Positions 6,902 through 13,561 of a DNA stretch of 16,362 nucleotides are shown here, piece by piece. The notes beneath the pieces are model-generated. The model did no database searches. It was not told where the DNA came from and worked only from the letters and a program-made list of their open reading frames with translations. The stretch is from NCBI GenBank assembly GCA_036276255.1, contig DASUPK010000011.1, positions 1 through 16,362 of the forward strand, written 5' to 3'. The stretch's first letter is position 1, and every line of letters begins with the position of its first letter. The DNA is from DASUPK01 sp036276255. Lineage in GTDB: Bacteria > Actinomycetota > Thermoleophilia > Solirubrobacterales > 70-9. The position numbers and the translations under genes are program-made.

Positions 6902-6958
6902 GCGAGGGGTCAATGACCGACCTGCAGCAAGCGCGGCAGAAGCCTTTACTTCACTTTG

Positions 6959-6964
6959 TATAGT
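6959..6964 (+). promoter_or_regulatory. -10 element for the ABC exporter operon (leaderless type)
   Basis: TATAGT is 5/6 to the TATAAT consensus and ends 6 nt before the ATG at 6971, so transcription would start at or next to the A of the start codon. The surrounding 25 bp is strikingly A+T-rich for this genome. TTGTAT occurs at 6956-6961 and again at 6967-6972, one helical turn apart, which could be a regulator site. Confidence 0.5.
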
Positions 6965-6970
6965 CGTTGT

Positions 6971-8740
6971 ATGCCCACCTTCCGGCGCCTACTCGACTTC
7001 CTGCGTCCATATCGCCGTCAGCTGATCGGCTCGCTGCTGCTCGCCTGGCTTGCGATGGGCATGACCGTGTTGATCCCGCTGCTCATCGGCGGGGCCGTGA
7101 ATGCGATCGAGGATGAGCGCCGCGGCGACATCGAGCCGCTGGTCCTGGCCCTGCTGGGCGCGGGTGTTCTCAGGCTCCTGCTGACGGTCGGAAGGCGGCT
7201 GATCGCAGGCAAGGTCTCGCTGGCGGTGGAGTTCGACCTGCGCCAGGTCTTCTACGAGCACCTCCAGAAGCTCGAGCTCGGCTTCTTCGACACTCAGCAG
7301 ACGGGTCAGCTGATGTCGCGCGCGACCGTCGACCTGCAGTCGATCCGCTTCTTCCTCGGCTACGGGCTGATCTGGGTAAGCCAGAGTGCGCTGACCATCC
7401 TGTTCGCCGCGGTGGCGATGATCGTGTTGGACCCGGTACTGGCCCTGCTCGCCCTGGCGCCTGTGCCGTTCCTGGTGGTCACCGCAACGCGCTATAGCCG
7501 GCGCAACCGCCCGGCCGAGCAGGAGGTACAACAGCGCATCGGGGAGGTGACCGCGAACGCCGAGGAGAACATCTCGGGGATCCGCATCGTGAAGGCCTTC
7601 GCTCGGGAGCGACATGTACTCGGACGCTTCACCCATTCCGTGAATCGCGTCTTCGAGCAGAGCATGGTCTCGACGAAGCTCCAGGCCTTCTACACGCCGC
7701 TGATGGGCTTCCTGCCGAACATCGGGCTGGCGGCGGTGCTCCTGGTCGGGGGCCTGCAGGTGATCCACGGGTCGACGAGTGTCGGACACCTGACCGCCTT
7801 CTACGCCTACGTCGTGTTGCTCTCGGGCCCGGTGCGCTGGCTCGGCATGTCGCTGAGCATGGCCCAGCGCGCCGTGGCTTCCGGCAACCGGATGTTCGAG
7901 ATCCTCGACCGGGAGCCCTCCATGGAGAGCGCCCCGGATGCCCCACCCCTGCCGGACGGGCGGGGCCAGGTCTCCCTCCAGCGGGTGACGCTGCGCTACG
8001 ACGGGGTCGAGCCGGCGCTGACGGGCATCGACCTGGAGGTCGAGCCGGGCCGAACCGTGGCGCTGGTCGGGCCGACGGCCGCCGGCAAGACAAGCCTGGT
8101 CGGATTGCTGGCGCGGTTGTACGACCCGAGCGAGGGGCGGGTGGTCATCGACGGCGCCGACATCAAGGATGTCGACCTGGCGTCGCTGCGCCGCGAGATC
8201 GCATTCGTCGCCGACGACAGCTTCCTGTTCTCGGACACGGTCTCGGGCAACATCGCCTACGCCAAGCCGGAGGCCACCCAGGAGCAGATCGAGCAGGCGG
8301 CGAAGCGGGCTCAGGCCCACGACTTCATCACGCAACTGCCCGACGCCTACGAGACGGTGATCGGCGAACGCGGGCTGACGCTATCCGGCGGGCAGCGTCA
8401 GCGGATCGCAATCGCGAGGGCGCTGGTGGCCGAGCCGCGGATCCTGATCCTCGATGACGCGACCTCGTCGGTGGATGCACGCACCGAGGCCCAGATCAAG
8501 GAGGGGCTGCGCGCGGCGATGAAGGACCGAACCACCTTCATCGTGGCGCACCGTCTCTCCACCATCTCACTGGCCGATGAGATCGTGGTGCTCGACCGTG
8601 GGCGGATCGTCGACCGCGGCACTCACGACGAGTTGCTCGAGCGCTGCCCTCTGTACGAGGAGATCGCGGAGAAGGGGCTGGAGGACTCGGTCTACCTCCA
8701 GCGGGACCTCGAGGAGCGCGAGGAGCTGGCGAAGCTGTGA
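6971..8740 (+). CDS. ABC exporter half-transporter, degenerate-site subunit
   Basis: A 589-residue membrane-fused ATPase: a six-helix exporter domain (about 1-310) and a nucleotide-binding domain (about 335-575). Motifs are Walker A GPTAAGKT (367-374), signature LSGGQ (471-475), Walker B ILILDD (D495, D496) and the switch histidine in FIVAHRLS. Two catalytic positions are altered: the glutamate after Walker B is Asp (D496), and the Q-loop glutamine is Asp (FVADDSFLF, D415). This marks the degenerate ATP site of a heterodimeric type IV exporter of the TM287/288 or BmrCD kind. Its canonical LSGGQ would serve the partner's active site. The ATG at 6971 was chosen over an in-frame TTG at 6956 because of the leaderless promoter geometry. 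The stop overlaps the next gene as GTGA, so the two are translationally coupled. The substrate is unknown, probably a lipid or drug. Confidence 0.95.
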   Translation: MPTFRRLLDFLRPYRRQLIGSLLLAWLAMGMTVLIPLLIGGAVNAIEDERRGDIEPLVLALLGAGVLRLLLTVGRRLIAGKVSLAVEFDLRQVFYEHLQKLELGFFDTQQTGQLMSRATVDLQSIRFFLGYGLIWVSQSALTILFAAVAMIVLDPVLALLALAPVPFLVVTATRYSRRNRPAEQEVQQRIGEVTANAEENISGIRIVKAFARERHVLGRFTHSVNRVFEQSMVSTKLQAFYTPLMGFLPNIGLAAVLLVGGLQVIHGSTSVGHLTAFYAYVVLLSGPVRWLGMSLSMAQRAVASGNRMFEILDREPSMESAPDAPPLPDGRGQVSLQRVTLRYDGVEPALTGIDLEVEPGRTVALVGPTAAGKTSLVGLLARLYDPSEGRVVIDGADIKDVDLASLRREIAFVADDSFLFSDTVSGNIAYAKPEATQEQIEQAAKRAQAHDFITQLPDAYETVIGERGLTLSGGQRQRIAIARALVAEPRILILDDATSSVDARTEAQIKEGLRAAMKDRTTFIVAHRLSTISLADEIVVLDRGRIVDRGTHDELLERCPLYEEIAEKGLEDSVYLQRDLEEREELAKL

Positions 8741-10629
8741 ACGATTCAGACGGTGCGCAGAACTTCTTCGCCCTCTTCCGATCGCTCTGGGCGCTGATCC
8801 GCGGCGACGATGGCCGCTGGCGCAAGGTTCGCTGGCTGCTCTCGCTGCTCCGGCCGTACCGGCGCCAGGTGCTGATGATGTTCGGCGCGCTCATCCTCGC
8901 CACCGGGACGACGCTGGCACCGCCGTATCTGGTCGGTCAGGCGGTGCACGTCTCCCTGAACGGGGACACGAACGCCCTTGTGCTGATCATCGTGGCCTTC
9001 ATGGTGGCGGCGCTGATCGGCTGGGGAACCAGCTATCTGCAGACCTATCTGGTCGGTTGGGTCGGCGAGCGGGCGCTCCAGGACCTGCGCATCCGGATCT
9101 TCACCCACCTGCAGCAGATGTCGATCGGCTTCTTCACCCGCAACCGTCCCGGCGTGCTGATCTCCCGGATCACCAACGATGTCGATGCCCTTGACCAGCT
9201 GATCAGCACCGGCGTGGTCACGCTCTTCTCGAGCACCCTGACGCTGGTCGGCGTCGTCGTGATCATGCTCGTCGCGGACGTTCAGCTGGCGCTGGTGGTC
9301 TTCCTGACGCTGCCGCTGCTGGCGATCGCGAGCCTCGTCTTCCGCATCGTCGCCGCGAGTGCCTACCGGATCACCCGAGAGCGCATCGCTGAGGTGACCG
9401 CCTACCTCCAGGAGACGCTGAGCGGGGTGCGGGTCGTTCGCAGCTTCGCGCAGGAGCGCCGCCACATCGAGCGGATGGCGGAGCTCAACGAGCTCAACCG
9501 CCGGGCAAACCTGAAGACCGTCTACCTGAACGCTTCGTACTTCCCGGCGGTCGAACTGCTCTCGGCGATCGGCACCGCGGTGATCCTGCTTTACGGCGGC
9601 TACCAGGCGCTCGACCTCACCACTGAGAGCGCCCGGAACGCACAGATCGGAATCGTGGTCGCGTTCGTCGGCTACCTCTCCACCTTCTTCGACCCGATCC
9701 AGCAGCTCTCCAACCTCTACACGACCTACCAGCAGGGGATGGCGGCGCTGGACAAGATCTTCGACCTGCTCGACACGGAGCCAGACATGGTCGACAAGCC
9801 CAATGCGCTCGATCCCGGAACGCTCCGCGGGGAGATCGAGATGGACGGCGTTTGGTTCTCCTACGGGCTGGACCGGACCGCCGGGCTGAAGCGCTCGAGC
9901 GGGAAGATCGAGACGGGTCCCGACGAGGAGGATGATGTGGCGTGGGCGCTCGAGGACGTATCGATCCATGTGCCCGCCGGCCAGACGCTGGCGCTGGTCG
10001 GAGAGACCGGGGCCGGCAAGTCGACTTTCGCCAAGCTGGTCTCCCGCTTCTACGACCCGCAGCGCGGCAGGGTGCTGGTGGACGGCAACGACCTGCGCGA
10101 CCTGAGCTCGACCTGCCTGCGGAGCCAGCTGGGCATCGTGCCGCAGGAGGGTTTCCTTTTCTCCGGCACGGTGCGCGAGAACATCGCGTTCGGGCGCCCC
10201 GAGGCATCGGACGAGGAGATCGAGGCGGCCGCCGACGCGATCGGCGCCGGGGAGTTCATCCGGCGGATGCCGCAGGGCTTCGACACCGAGGTCGGCGAGC
10301 GAGGGGTGTCGCTGTCAGCCGGGCAGCGCCAGCTGATCGCCTTCGCGCGGGCGCTGCTGGCCGAGCCGCGCATCCTGATCCTCGATGAGGCGACCTCCAA
10401 CGTGGACGTGCGGACCGAGCGAACGATCGAGCTGGGACTTGAGAGGCTGCTCAAGGGCCGGACCGCGATCGTCATCGCGCACCGCCTCTCGACCATTCGC
10501 GGAGCCGACCGGATCGCGGTGCTCGAGAACGGGCGGATCCGCGAGAGCGGCACGCACGACGAGCTGATCGCGGCCGGCGGCCGCTACGCCGAGCTGTACG
10601 GGACCTGGGCGGATTTGGCTGCTGCTTAG
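8737..10629 (+). CDS. ABC exporter half-transporter, catalytic-site subunit
   Basis: A 630-residue partner of the upstream gene, starting with GTG in a 4-nt overlap and preceded by a GAGGAG-type site. It has an N-terminal cytoplasmic extension (about 1-35), a six-helix exporter domain, and a nucleotide-binding domain with Walker A GETGAGKS (422-429), Q-loop Q470, Walker B ILILDE (D550, E551) and switch His in VIAHRLS. The catalytic residues are intact, but the signature is LSAGQ (526-530) rather than LSGGQ. This is the mirror of the upstream subunit: the degenerate site pairs that subunit's altered Walker B with this altered signature. An acidic insertion of about 25 residues (378-402, including GPDEEDD) separates FSYG from the WALEDV strand of the nucleotide-binding domain, longer than usual. 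Hairpins follow the stop codon directly. Confidence 0.95.
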   Translation: MNDSDGAQNFFALFRSLWALIRGDDGRWRKVRWLLSLLRPYRRQVLMMFGALILATGTTLAPPYLVGQAVHVSLNGDTNALVLIIVAFMVAALIGWGTSYLQTYLVGWVGERALQDLRIRIFTHLQQMSIGFFTRNRPGVLISRITNDVDALDQLISTGVVTLFSSTLTLVGVVVIMLVADVQLALVVFLTLPLLAIASLVFRIVAASAYRITRERIAEVTAYLQETLSGVRVVRSFAQERRHIERMAELNELNRRANLKTVYLNASYFPAVELLSAIGTAVILLYGGYQALDLTTESARNAQIGIVVAFVGYLSTFFDPIQQLSNLYTTYQQGMAALDKIFDLLDTEPDMVDKPNALDPGTLRGEIEMDGVWFSYGLDRTAGLKRSSGKIETGPDEEDDVAWALEDVSIHVPAGQTLALVGETGAGKSTFAKLVSRFYDPQRGRVLVDGNDLRDLSSTCLRSQLGIVPQEGFLFSGTVRENIAFGRPEASDEEIEAAADAIGAGEFIRRMPQGFDTEVGERGVSLSAGQRQLIAFARALLAEPRILILDEATSNVDVRTERTIELGLERLLKGRTAIVIAHRLSTIRGADRIAVLENGRIRESGTHDELIAAGGRYAELYGTWADLAAA

Positions 10630-10671
10630 CGGCCACCAGGCCGCTCCACTTCGGAGCGCAGGGCGAAGCCC
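10628..10671 (+). terminator. Hairpin cluster at the end of the ABC exporter operon
   Basis: AGCGGCC/GGCCGCT forms a perfect 7-bp stem around ACCA (10628-10645) and begins inside the TAG stop. An alternative, GCTCC/GGAGC, overlaps it (10643-10657). GGGC/GCCC with a GAA loop follows (10661-10671). There is no clear U-tract, though TTATTT occurs shortly downstream. Confidence 0.55.
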
Positions 10672-10722
10672 GGAGCGACTTATTTGGGGCGGGCGCTTGT
10701 GTCCGCGACCTGATGGCGACGC

Positions 10723-10746
10723 CGCCCCAGCGCCAGCGCTGGGGCG
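10723..10746 (-). terminator. Strong bidirectional hairpin flush with the lipoprotein stop codon
   Basis: CGCCCCAGCG and CGCTGGGGCG form a perfect 10-bp stem around a 4-nt loop. On the minus strand the stem begins at the first base after the stop codon. On the plus strand it can also end transcripts from the ABC operon. No U-tract is present. Confidence 0.65.
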
Positions 10747-11439
10747 TCAGCCGGGCCCGATGCCGCCGGATCCGCTCGATCCGCCGGTGCCCGACGACCC
10801 GGAGGTGCCGCTGGTGCCGCTGCTGCCGCTGCTGCCGCTCGTCCCACCCGAGGTACCGCCGGAGGTTCCGCTCGAGGAGCTGCTCGGCGCGCTCGGCGTG
10901 ACGGTACCGCCGCTGCTCGAGCTGGAGCTGCTGCTCGAGCTGGAGGTCGAGCTGGAGGCGTTGATCTCAGAGCCGCAATCCTTGAACCCGTATGCAGAGG
11001 CGGGTGTCGCGGCCGCCGACTTCGCGCTGTCGAGCTCGGTCTCGAACTGGCTCGGGTCCTCGCCGCGCTGCACGGCCAGGCCGATCTTCTGACCCGCCGA
11101 GACCTGATCGGACATCGCCTTCAGGAAAGCGTCGAGGTTGGTGTCGCTCGGCGGATTGAGCTGGTTGATGTCGTCGATGACGCCCTGGCGGAGCTGGGCG
11201 ATCTGTGCCGCCTGGCTCTCGCCCTGGCCCGCGGCCGCGAACTGCTCGATCGACGAGTTGGCCTCCGCGCAGATCGAGTCGGCCTGGGTGATGAACTGGG
11301 CCTTGCTCGCCGTCTGCTGGGTCGTCTCCGTCGGGACGACGATGGGTGTCTCAGGGGAGCTGTCGCCGCCGCAGGCGGAGAGCACTGCCACCGAGCCCAC
11401 AGCCACGACGAGGACGATCAGGTGCCTCGGGCGCCACAT
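10747..11439 (-). CDS. Lipoprotein with Ser/Gly low-complexity tail, unknown function
   Basis: A 230-residue protein from ATG at 11439. It has a signal peptide with Arg/His at 3-6, a hydrophobic core and the lipobox LSAC (20-23), so it is predicted to be anchored on the outer face of the membrane. A helical domain spans about 44-156 and has only two cysteines, C57 (ADSICAEAN) and C155 (GFKDCG), probably disulfide-bonded. The last 74 residues are a Ser-run then Ser/Gly/Thr repeats (SGTSGGTSGGTSG), a flexible linker-like tail. The open frame extends upstream to 11544, but that part lacks signal-peptide logic and overlaps the HNH remnant. TACCTT lies 10 nt before the ATG. A strong hairpin abuts its stop codon. 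I recognise the general two-Cys lipoprotein type but no function. Confidence 0.8.
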   Translation of the reverse strand: MWRPRHLIVLVVAVGSVAVLSACGGDSSPETPIVVPTETTQQTASKAQFITQADSICAEANSSIEQFAAAGQGESQAAQIAQLRQGVIDDINQLNPPSDTNLDAFLKAMSDQVSAGQKIGLAVQRGEDPSQFETELDSAKSAAATPASAYGFKDCGSEINASSSTSSSSSSSSSSSGGTVTPSAPSSSSSGTSGGTSGGTSGSSGSSGTSGTSGSSGTGGSSGSGGIGPG

Positions 11440-12124
11440 ACGGCCGCGCAAGGTAGCAAGGATGTAAAACGGAACCAGGCCGCTTCGCCCTTCTCGTCGG
11501 AGTTCCGTTCTTGTGATGCAACTGCAGTCCGATCGCCTTGCCAAGCCAGGTGGTCAACCCACAGATCTCACACAGATTCTGCTTCAACCCTGCCGCGATC
11601 AATCTGGTTTTCAAGTGTCCTCTGCTGGTTCGTCGTCCGCAAACCAGTAATTGATCCAGTGGAATCAAATGTGAGCGAGGAATGATGTCCCCACGCTTGA
11701 CCGCGGCACTCCACGTTGCCCTTGAGAAACCGAAGTGACAACAACAGTCGAGGGCCCGCATCCCCTTGTTGTGCGCGTCCTGGACCGCGTCCCAGTCGTA
11801 GCGCCGATTGAAACGCTCATCGACCGGCCGGCCCAGTCTCCTAACGTGAAAAGCCACGGTCGATTTCCCGACACCTATCTCCTCACCGATCTGCCTGTAG
11901 CTCTTACCGGCGCGGAGACCTTGCTCAACCTTGTACCGCGTCGAATCGGGCCCAACCTGCGTCCCGGGCTTCCGGGGCACCACGAGACCGAGCTCCACTG
12001 CCTCCCGCCAGGAGCGCTTCGAGACGCCGAACTGCTTCATGCATTGATCGCGGGTATGGCCCGCCTCATACCAAGTCTGAACCGCCATCCAATCGATGAC
12101 CCGCTTTCCGCGCCTGCCGCTCAT
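11351..12124 (-). pseudogene. HNH endonuclease with helix-turn-helix repeats, 3'-truncated
   Basis: The frame from ATG at 12124 gives 257 residues, of which 1-207 look native. Residues 10-51 and 109-150 are two diverged copies of one DNA-binding-like module (DWxAVQ, then C, FG-S, W, AV, G, PR). Between them (about 64-98) is a canonical helix-turn-helix, YRQIGEEIGVGKSTVAFHV. An HNH nuclease start follows: GHLKTRLIAAGLKQNLCEICG (C185, C188), then LQLHHKNG (201-207). HNH proteins continue with an N-x-x-x-N segment and a CPxCH motif; here the frame instead reads low-complexity Arg/Pro sequence and runs 89 bp into the lipoprotein gene. Neither other frame on this strand restores the motif, so this is a truncation rather than a frameshift. 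G+C is visibly lower than the flanks, consistent with mobile origin. It is probably nuclease-dead but could still bind DNA. Confidence 0.65.
11450..11455 (-). promoter_or_regulatory. -10-like element for the Ser/Gly-tail lipoprotein
   Basis: TACCTT on the minus strand, within GCTACCTTGCGC, ends 10 nt before the ATG. It lies inside the junk tail of the HNH frame, suggesting the original lipoprotein promoter region marks where the HNH gene was cut. Confidence 0.35.
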
Positions 12125-12145
12125 ACGAACATATGTTCGTATGAG
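12120..12145. promoter_or_regulatory. 26-bp perfect palindrome with SOS-box (LexA) core
   Basis: A perfect gapless inverted repeat centred between 12132 and 12133. Its core CGAACATATGTTCG matches the Gram-positive/actinobacterial LexA consensus CGAAC-N4-GTTCG at every fixed position. The HNH ATG (12122-12124) lies inside the left end, so a bound dimer would block initiation. Flanking CCGCGC (12108-12113) and GCGCGG (12146-12151) could extend the arms with a bulge. Confidence 0.7.
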
Positions 12146-12179
12146 GCGCGGACAGAACCCAGCCCCGGACGAACGAGGA

Positions 12180-12194
12180 GCCGGCATTACCGGC
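12180..12194 (-). terminator. Small hairpin 3' of tRNA-Gln
   Basis: GCCGG/CCGGC with a 5-nt loop lies 7 nt beyond the tRNA 3' end. The stem is short and no U-tract follows, so this is only a candidate terminator or processing site. Confidence 0.3.
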
Positions 12195-12200
12195 CCCTTA

Positions 12201-12272
12201 CTCCGGGGGGAGGACTCGAACCTCCGTCTCCGCGTCCAGAGCGCGGCGTCACTACCACTGGACTACCCCGGA
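12201..12272 (-). tRNA. tRNA-Gln (anticodon CTG)
   Basis: The 72-nt minus-strand sequence folds as a cloverleaf. The acceptor stem is TCCGGGG/CCCCGGA with discriminator G. The D-arm opens with GTCC and has AGTGGTAG in the loop, but only three clean D-stem pairs. The anticodon stem is CCGCG/CGCGG with the 7-nt loop CTCTGGA, giving anticodon CTG. The variable loop is AGAC, and the T-arm is GGAGG-TTCGAGT-CCTCC. CCA is not encoded. The anticodon reads CAG (glutamine). It sits between the oxidoreductase operon and the HNH remnant, with the remnant on its 3' side, the usual side for elements that integrate at tRNA genes. Confidence 0.92.
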
Positions 12273-12283
12273 AGGCGGCGAGA

Positions 12284-12289
12284 ACGATA
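12284..12289 (-). promoter_or_regulatory. -10-like element for tRNA-Gln
   Basis: TATCGT on the minus strand ends 11 nt before the tRNA 5' end, a plausible -10 giving a short 5' leader. No convincing -35 is seen. Confidence 0.3.
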
Positions 12290-12294
12290 GCGAC

Positions 12295-12308
12295 TCGCCC
12301 GAAGGCGA
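12295..12308 (-). terminator. UUCG-loop hairpin after the oxidoreductase operon
   Basis: On the minus strand TCGCC and GGCGA pair around TTCG, the extra-stable C(UUCG)G loop. The stem begins 2 nt after the oxidoreductase stop codon. There is no U-tract, but position and loop suggest it is the operon's 3' end. Confidence 0.5.
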
Positions 12309-12310
12309 AA

Positions 12311-13561
12311 TCAGGCCTGCGTGAGCTCGGCCAGGTCGCTGTCCGGATCGCCGAGCAGCGCCTTCGCCTCGTCATCCGCGACATCGACGCCCTCGGCCAG
12401 CAGCGTTCGCGCGTGCGCCAGCTCCTCCGAGCGCTCCACCGTCAGGGCCCCGGCCACCTTCCCGTCCTTCAGGTAGAAGACCGTGAACTCGCCCGCATCA
12501 CGGTCGCCGCGCCAGATCACCTCGTCCCAATCCGTCGCCGGCCCCACGTACTCGAGCCCGGCCCAGTCTGCCAGGTCGCTGAAGAAGTACGGCACCACCT
12601 CATACGGCTTCGCATCGCCCATCATTGACTGAGCTGCGTGCTGGCCCTGCTGCATCGCCACGTCCCAGTGCTCGACCCGCAACCGCCGGCCGTGCACGCG
12701 ACTGTCGTACGAGCAGGAATCGCCCGCCGCGTAGATCCCCTCCACGGACGCCTGAAGCGTCTCGTCGCAGCGAATCCCGCCGTTGTCCTCGTCGATCTCC
12801 AGCCCGGCCCGCTCCGCCAGCATCACATCCGGCCTCACGCCGGCGCCGACGACGACCATGTCCCCCTCGATCGTCTTGCCACTCTCCGTGACGACGGCCG
12901 CGGCGTGGTCATCGCCCTCGAAGGCCGCGAGGGTCTCGCCACCGTGGATCTCGATCCCCTTCGACTCCAGCAGCTCGTGAAACCAGCGGCCGGCCTCCTC
13001 ACCGAAAGTGCGGGAGAGGGCGACGTCCTCCATCATCACGATCGCGCAGTCCGTCCCCTTCGACTTCAGGGACGCGGCCACCTCACAGCCGATGTAGCTG
13101 CCGCCCACCAACACGACCCGTTTCGCCTTCGCGGCGTCGTCACGGATGTTGTCCGAGTTGCCGAACGCCCGGAGGTAGTGGATGCGGTCGAGGTTCGACC
13201 CGTCGACCCTCAGCAGGTTGACGTTCGCGCCCGGCGCCAGCAGCGCCTTCTCGAAGCCGACCTCCTCCCCGCCCTGCAGCTTCACCGTCCGCGCCTCGGC
13301 GTCGAGCGACATCACGTTCGTCCCCGTCCGCAGCTCGACCGAGTTCTCCTCGTACCAGGACGCGGGGTTGACGTGGGCGTCCTCGCGCTTCGACTCGCCC
13401 CGCAGGTACTCCTTGGAGAGCGGCGGCCGCTCGTAGGGCGGCTCCGGCTCGCGCCCCGCCAGCAGGATGTCGCCATCCGCACCGCGCTTGCGCAGCTCGG
13501 CCGCGCAGTGGGCCGCGGCGAACCCGCCGATCAGCAGATACTCAACCCGCCGAGTTGCCAT
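12311..13561 (-). CDS. FAD-dependent NAD(P)H oxidoreductase (ferredoxin/rubredoxin reductase-like)
   Basis: A 416-residue two-dinucleotide-domain flavoprotein. The N-terminal FAD motif is LLIGGFAAAHCAAEL (about 9-22). PYERPPLSKEYL (42-53) is the signature of the ferredoxin-NAD+ reductase/AIFM-like class. The NAD(P)H motif is VVLVGGSYIGCEVAASL (149-165), and the second FAD block is VEGIYAAGDSCSY (273-285). The C-terminal domain contains RVEHWDVAMQQGQHAA, typical of the same class. It would pass electrons from NAD(P)H to a small iron-sulfur protein or other acceptor, but no ferredoxin gene is adjacent. Oddity: the first Rossmann motif reads IGGFAAA, so the third position of GxGxxG/A is Phe. ATG at 13561 was chosen over TTG at 13570; it overlaps the end of the TrkA-like gene by 20 bp, making it the last gene of that operon. 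Confidence 0.9.
   Translation of the reverse strand: MATRRVEYLLIGGFAAAHCAAELRKRGADGDILLAGREPEPPYERPPLSKEYLRGESKREDAHVNPASWYEENSVELRTGTNVMSLDAEARTVKLQGGEEVGFEKALLAPGANVNLLRVDGSNLDRIHYLRAFGNSDNIRDDAAKAKRVVLVGGSYIGCEVAASLKSKGTDCAIVMMEDVALSRTFGEEAGRWFHELLESKGIEIHGGETLAAFEGDDHAAAVVTESGKTIEGDMVVVGAGVRPDVMLAERAGLEIDEDNGGIRCDETLQASVEGIYAAGDSCSYDSRVHGRRLRVEHWDVAMQQGQHAAQSMMGDAKPYEVVPYFFSDLADWAGLEYVGPATDWDEVIWRGDRDAGEFTVFYLKDGKVAGALTVERSEELAHARTLLAEGVDVADDEAKALLGDPDSDLAELTQA

Noticed and set aside
6293..6913. A single 206-codon minus-strand frame covering both small genes
   Set aside because: Only its last 60 codons look protein-like, from the GTG at 6475. The upper part is an out-of-frame shadow of the coiled-coil gene.
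6989..8335. A 448-codon minus-strand open frame opposite the first ABC gene, and similar long frames opposite the second ABC gene (8746-9969)
   Set aside because: They are shadows of clear ABC transporter genes and show no domain-like sequence, only Gln/His/Asp/Arg-rich text.
10697..11092. Plus-strand frame rich in Pro, Leu and Val
   Set aside because: It is the complement of the Ser/Gly repeat tail of the lipoprotein and has no independent start signals.
12125..12187. Upstream ATG (12187) for the HNH frame
   Set aside because: The added residues read through the palindrome and look non-native; the ATG at 12124 immediately precedes the first repeat module.
11351..12272. Attachment-site duplication of the tRNA-Gln 3' end
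   Set aside because: I looked for a second copy of the T-arm/acceptor sequence left of the HNH remnant and did not see one.
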